DNA from: an uncultured Collinsella sp. | GTDB lineage: Bacteria; Actinomycetota; Coriobacteriia; Coriobacteriales; Coriobacteriaceae | Direction: 5' to 3' | Assembly: GCA_900550825.1 (NCBI GenBank) | Contig: URTZ01000130.1 | Span: 1 to 5,679, forward strand | Length of the DNA: 5,679 nucleotides | Part shown: positions 5,094-5,679 of the stretch, piece by piece | Position numbering within the stretch: the stretch's first letter is position 1 | Layout of the letters: every line of letters starts with the position of its first letter | Position numbers and translations under genes: made by a program | The notes under the pieces: generated by a model | What the model was told of the DNA's origin: nothing | Database searches by the model: none | Seen by the model: the letters and a program-made list of their open reading frames with translations, nothing else

Positions 5094-5679
5094 ATGGATT
5101 TGCTGATTGATATTCTGCTCGACGCCGGCAAGGACACGCTCTCGCTGGTGCCGTTTTTGTTGGTGACGTATCTGGCCCTCGAGACCTTGGAGCACGTCGC
5201 GGGCGACCGCGTTAACGGGGCCATCAAGCGCGCCGGCGCCGCGGGTCCCGTGGTTGGCTCGTTGCTGGGCATGGTGCCGCAGTGCGGCTTTTCGGCAATG
5301 GCGGCCACACTGTACGCCGGTCGCGTCGTGACGCTGGGCACCTTGGTGGCGGTGTTTCTCTCGACCTCCGACGAGATGCTGCCGCTGTTGCTCGCCGAGC
5401 AGGTGCCCGTGCAGACCATGGCGATGCTTTTGGCTTCGAAGGCACTGATCGCGCTGGTCACGGGCTTTATCGTGGACGCGGCTATCCGCGGCCTTCGTCG
5501 TAATGCCCGCGCGCATGCGGCGATTCGCCGTACCGTGCTGGGGACCGCTGCCAATCCGGCTCATGTGAACTGCGCGCACGACGACCATACCGGGGGCGAC
5601 ATCATTGATGAAGTGGCCGAGGCGGGAGTAAGTGCTGATCACATCCACGAGCTGTGCGAACGCGATCATTGCGGCTGTG
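5094..5679 (+). CDS. Putative heavy-metal/manganese exporter, PF11449-like membrane protein, N-terminal 195 residues, cut by window edge
   Basis: Integral membrane protein resembling the PF11449 family (putative 10-TM heavy-metal exporter; related proteins are labelled putative manganese transporter or arsenic efflux protein). The substrate is not established by the sequence. Diagnostic stretches are GSLLGMVPQCGFSAMAATLYAG (residues 55-76) and TLGTLVAVFLSTSDEMLPLLL (80-100). Hydrophobic segments lie near 15-31, 51-62, 78-92 and 109-127. After them comes a soluble loop rich in metal ligands: His158, Cys160, His162, His165, His183, His185, Cys188, His192, Cys193 and Cys195. The frame is still open at the window end, so the second half of the transporter lies outside. 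The ATG at 5094 is preceded by GAAAGG (5077-5082) with an 11-base gap, slightly long. It is divergent from the exonuclease gene. Confidence 0.88.
   Translation, partial: MDLLIDILLDAGKDTLSLVPFLLVTYLALETLEHVAGDRVNGAIKRAGAAGPVVGSLLGMVPQCGFSAMAATLYAGRVVTLGTLVAVFLSTSDEMLPLLLAEQVPVQTMAMLLASKALIALVTGFIVDAAIRGLRRNARAHAAIRRTVLGTAANPAHVNCAHDDHTGGDIIDEVAEAGVSADHIHELCERDHCGC

Noticed and set aside
5055..5669. Minus-strand frames opposite the exporter gene
   Set aside because: The plus strand encodes a recognisable membrane transporter with a promoter and ribosome-binding site.

Overview
The window looks like a high-GC chromosome with one AT-richer stretch (about 1840-3850) in the middle. Protein style, high GC and the nuclease family at 2195-3403 suggest a Coriobacteriia-type actinobacterium, possibly Collinsella or a relative. 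That is inference from recalled family resemblance, not a database result.

Left part (1-1880, minus strand): a Zn/Cd/Pb-type metal-efflux operon. The order of transcription is an ArsR/SmtB-family sensor-repressor (1440-1805), a free-standing 72-aa HMA metal-binding protein (1159-1377), and a P1B-type ATPase that has no HMA domain of its own (1-1058, running off the left edge). The sensor gene has a consensus-perfect promoter (TTGACA-16-TATAAT, minus strand) whose spacer is filled by a 20-bp imperfect palindrome. Near-copies of the palindrome lie in the leader of the same transcript and again just upstream of the ATPase. The expected logic is metal-relieved repression of sensor, metallochaperone-like protein and pump.

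Middle part (about 1880-3852): an AT-richer island with a single convincing gene (minus strand), a protein with a PD-(D/E)XK-like (DUF559/Vsr-like) nuclease domain and an AbiEi-like N-terminus. Four copies of a roughly 29-bp repeat surround it as two inverted pairs (1955-1983 with 2148-2177, and 3614-3643 with 3777-3806). The rest of the island appears non-coding. This is the least explained part of the window and looks like an inserted accessory cassette.

Right part (3853-5679): a strong hairpin terminator serves a minus-strand DEDDh 3'-5' exonuclease-domain protein (3954-4922) that has an unusual N-terminal extension of about 130 residues. Across a divergent intergenic region lies a plus-strand membrane protein (5094 to beyond the window end). 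It resembles the PF11449 family (putative 10-TM heavy-metal exporter, often named putative manganese transporter or arsenic efflux protein) and has a His/Cys-rich loop. Two metal-export systems therefore sit on either side of the nuclease island and the exonuclease gene. I see no rRNA, tRNA, CRISPR array or complete transposase gene.
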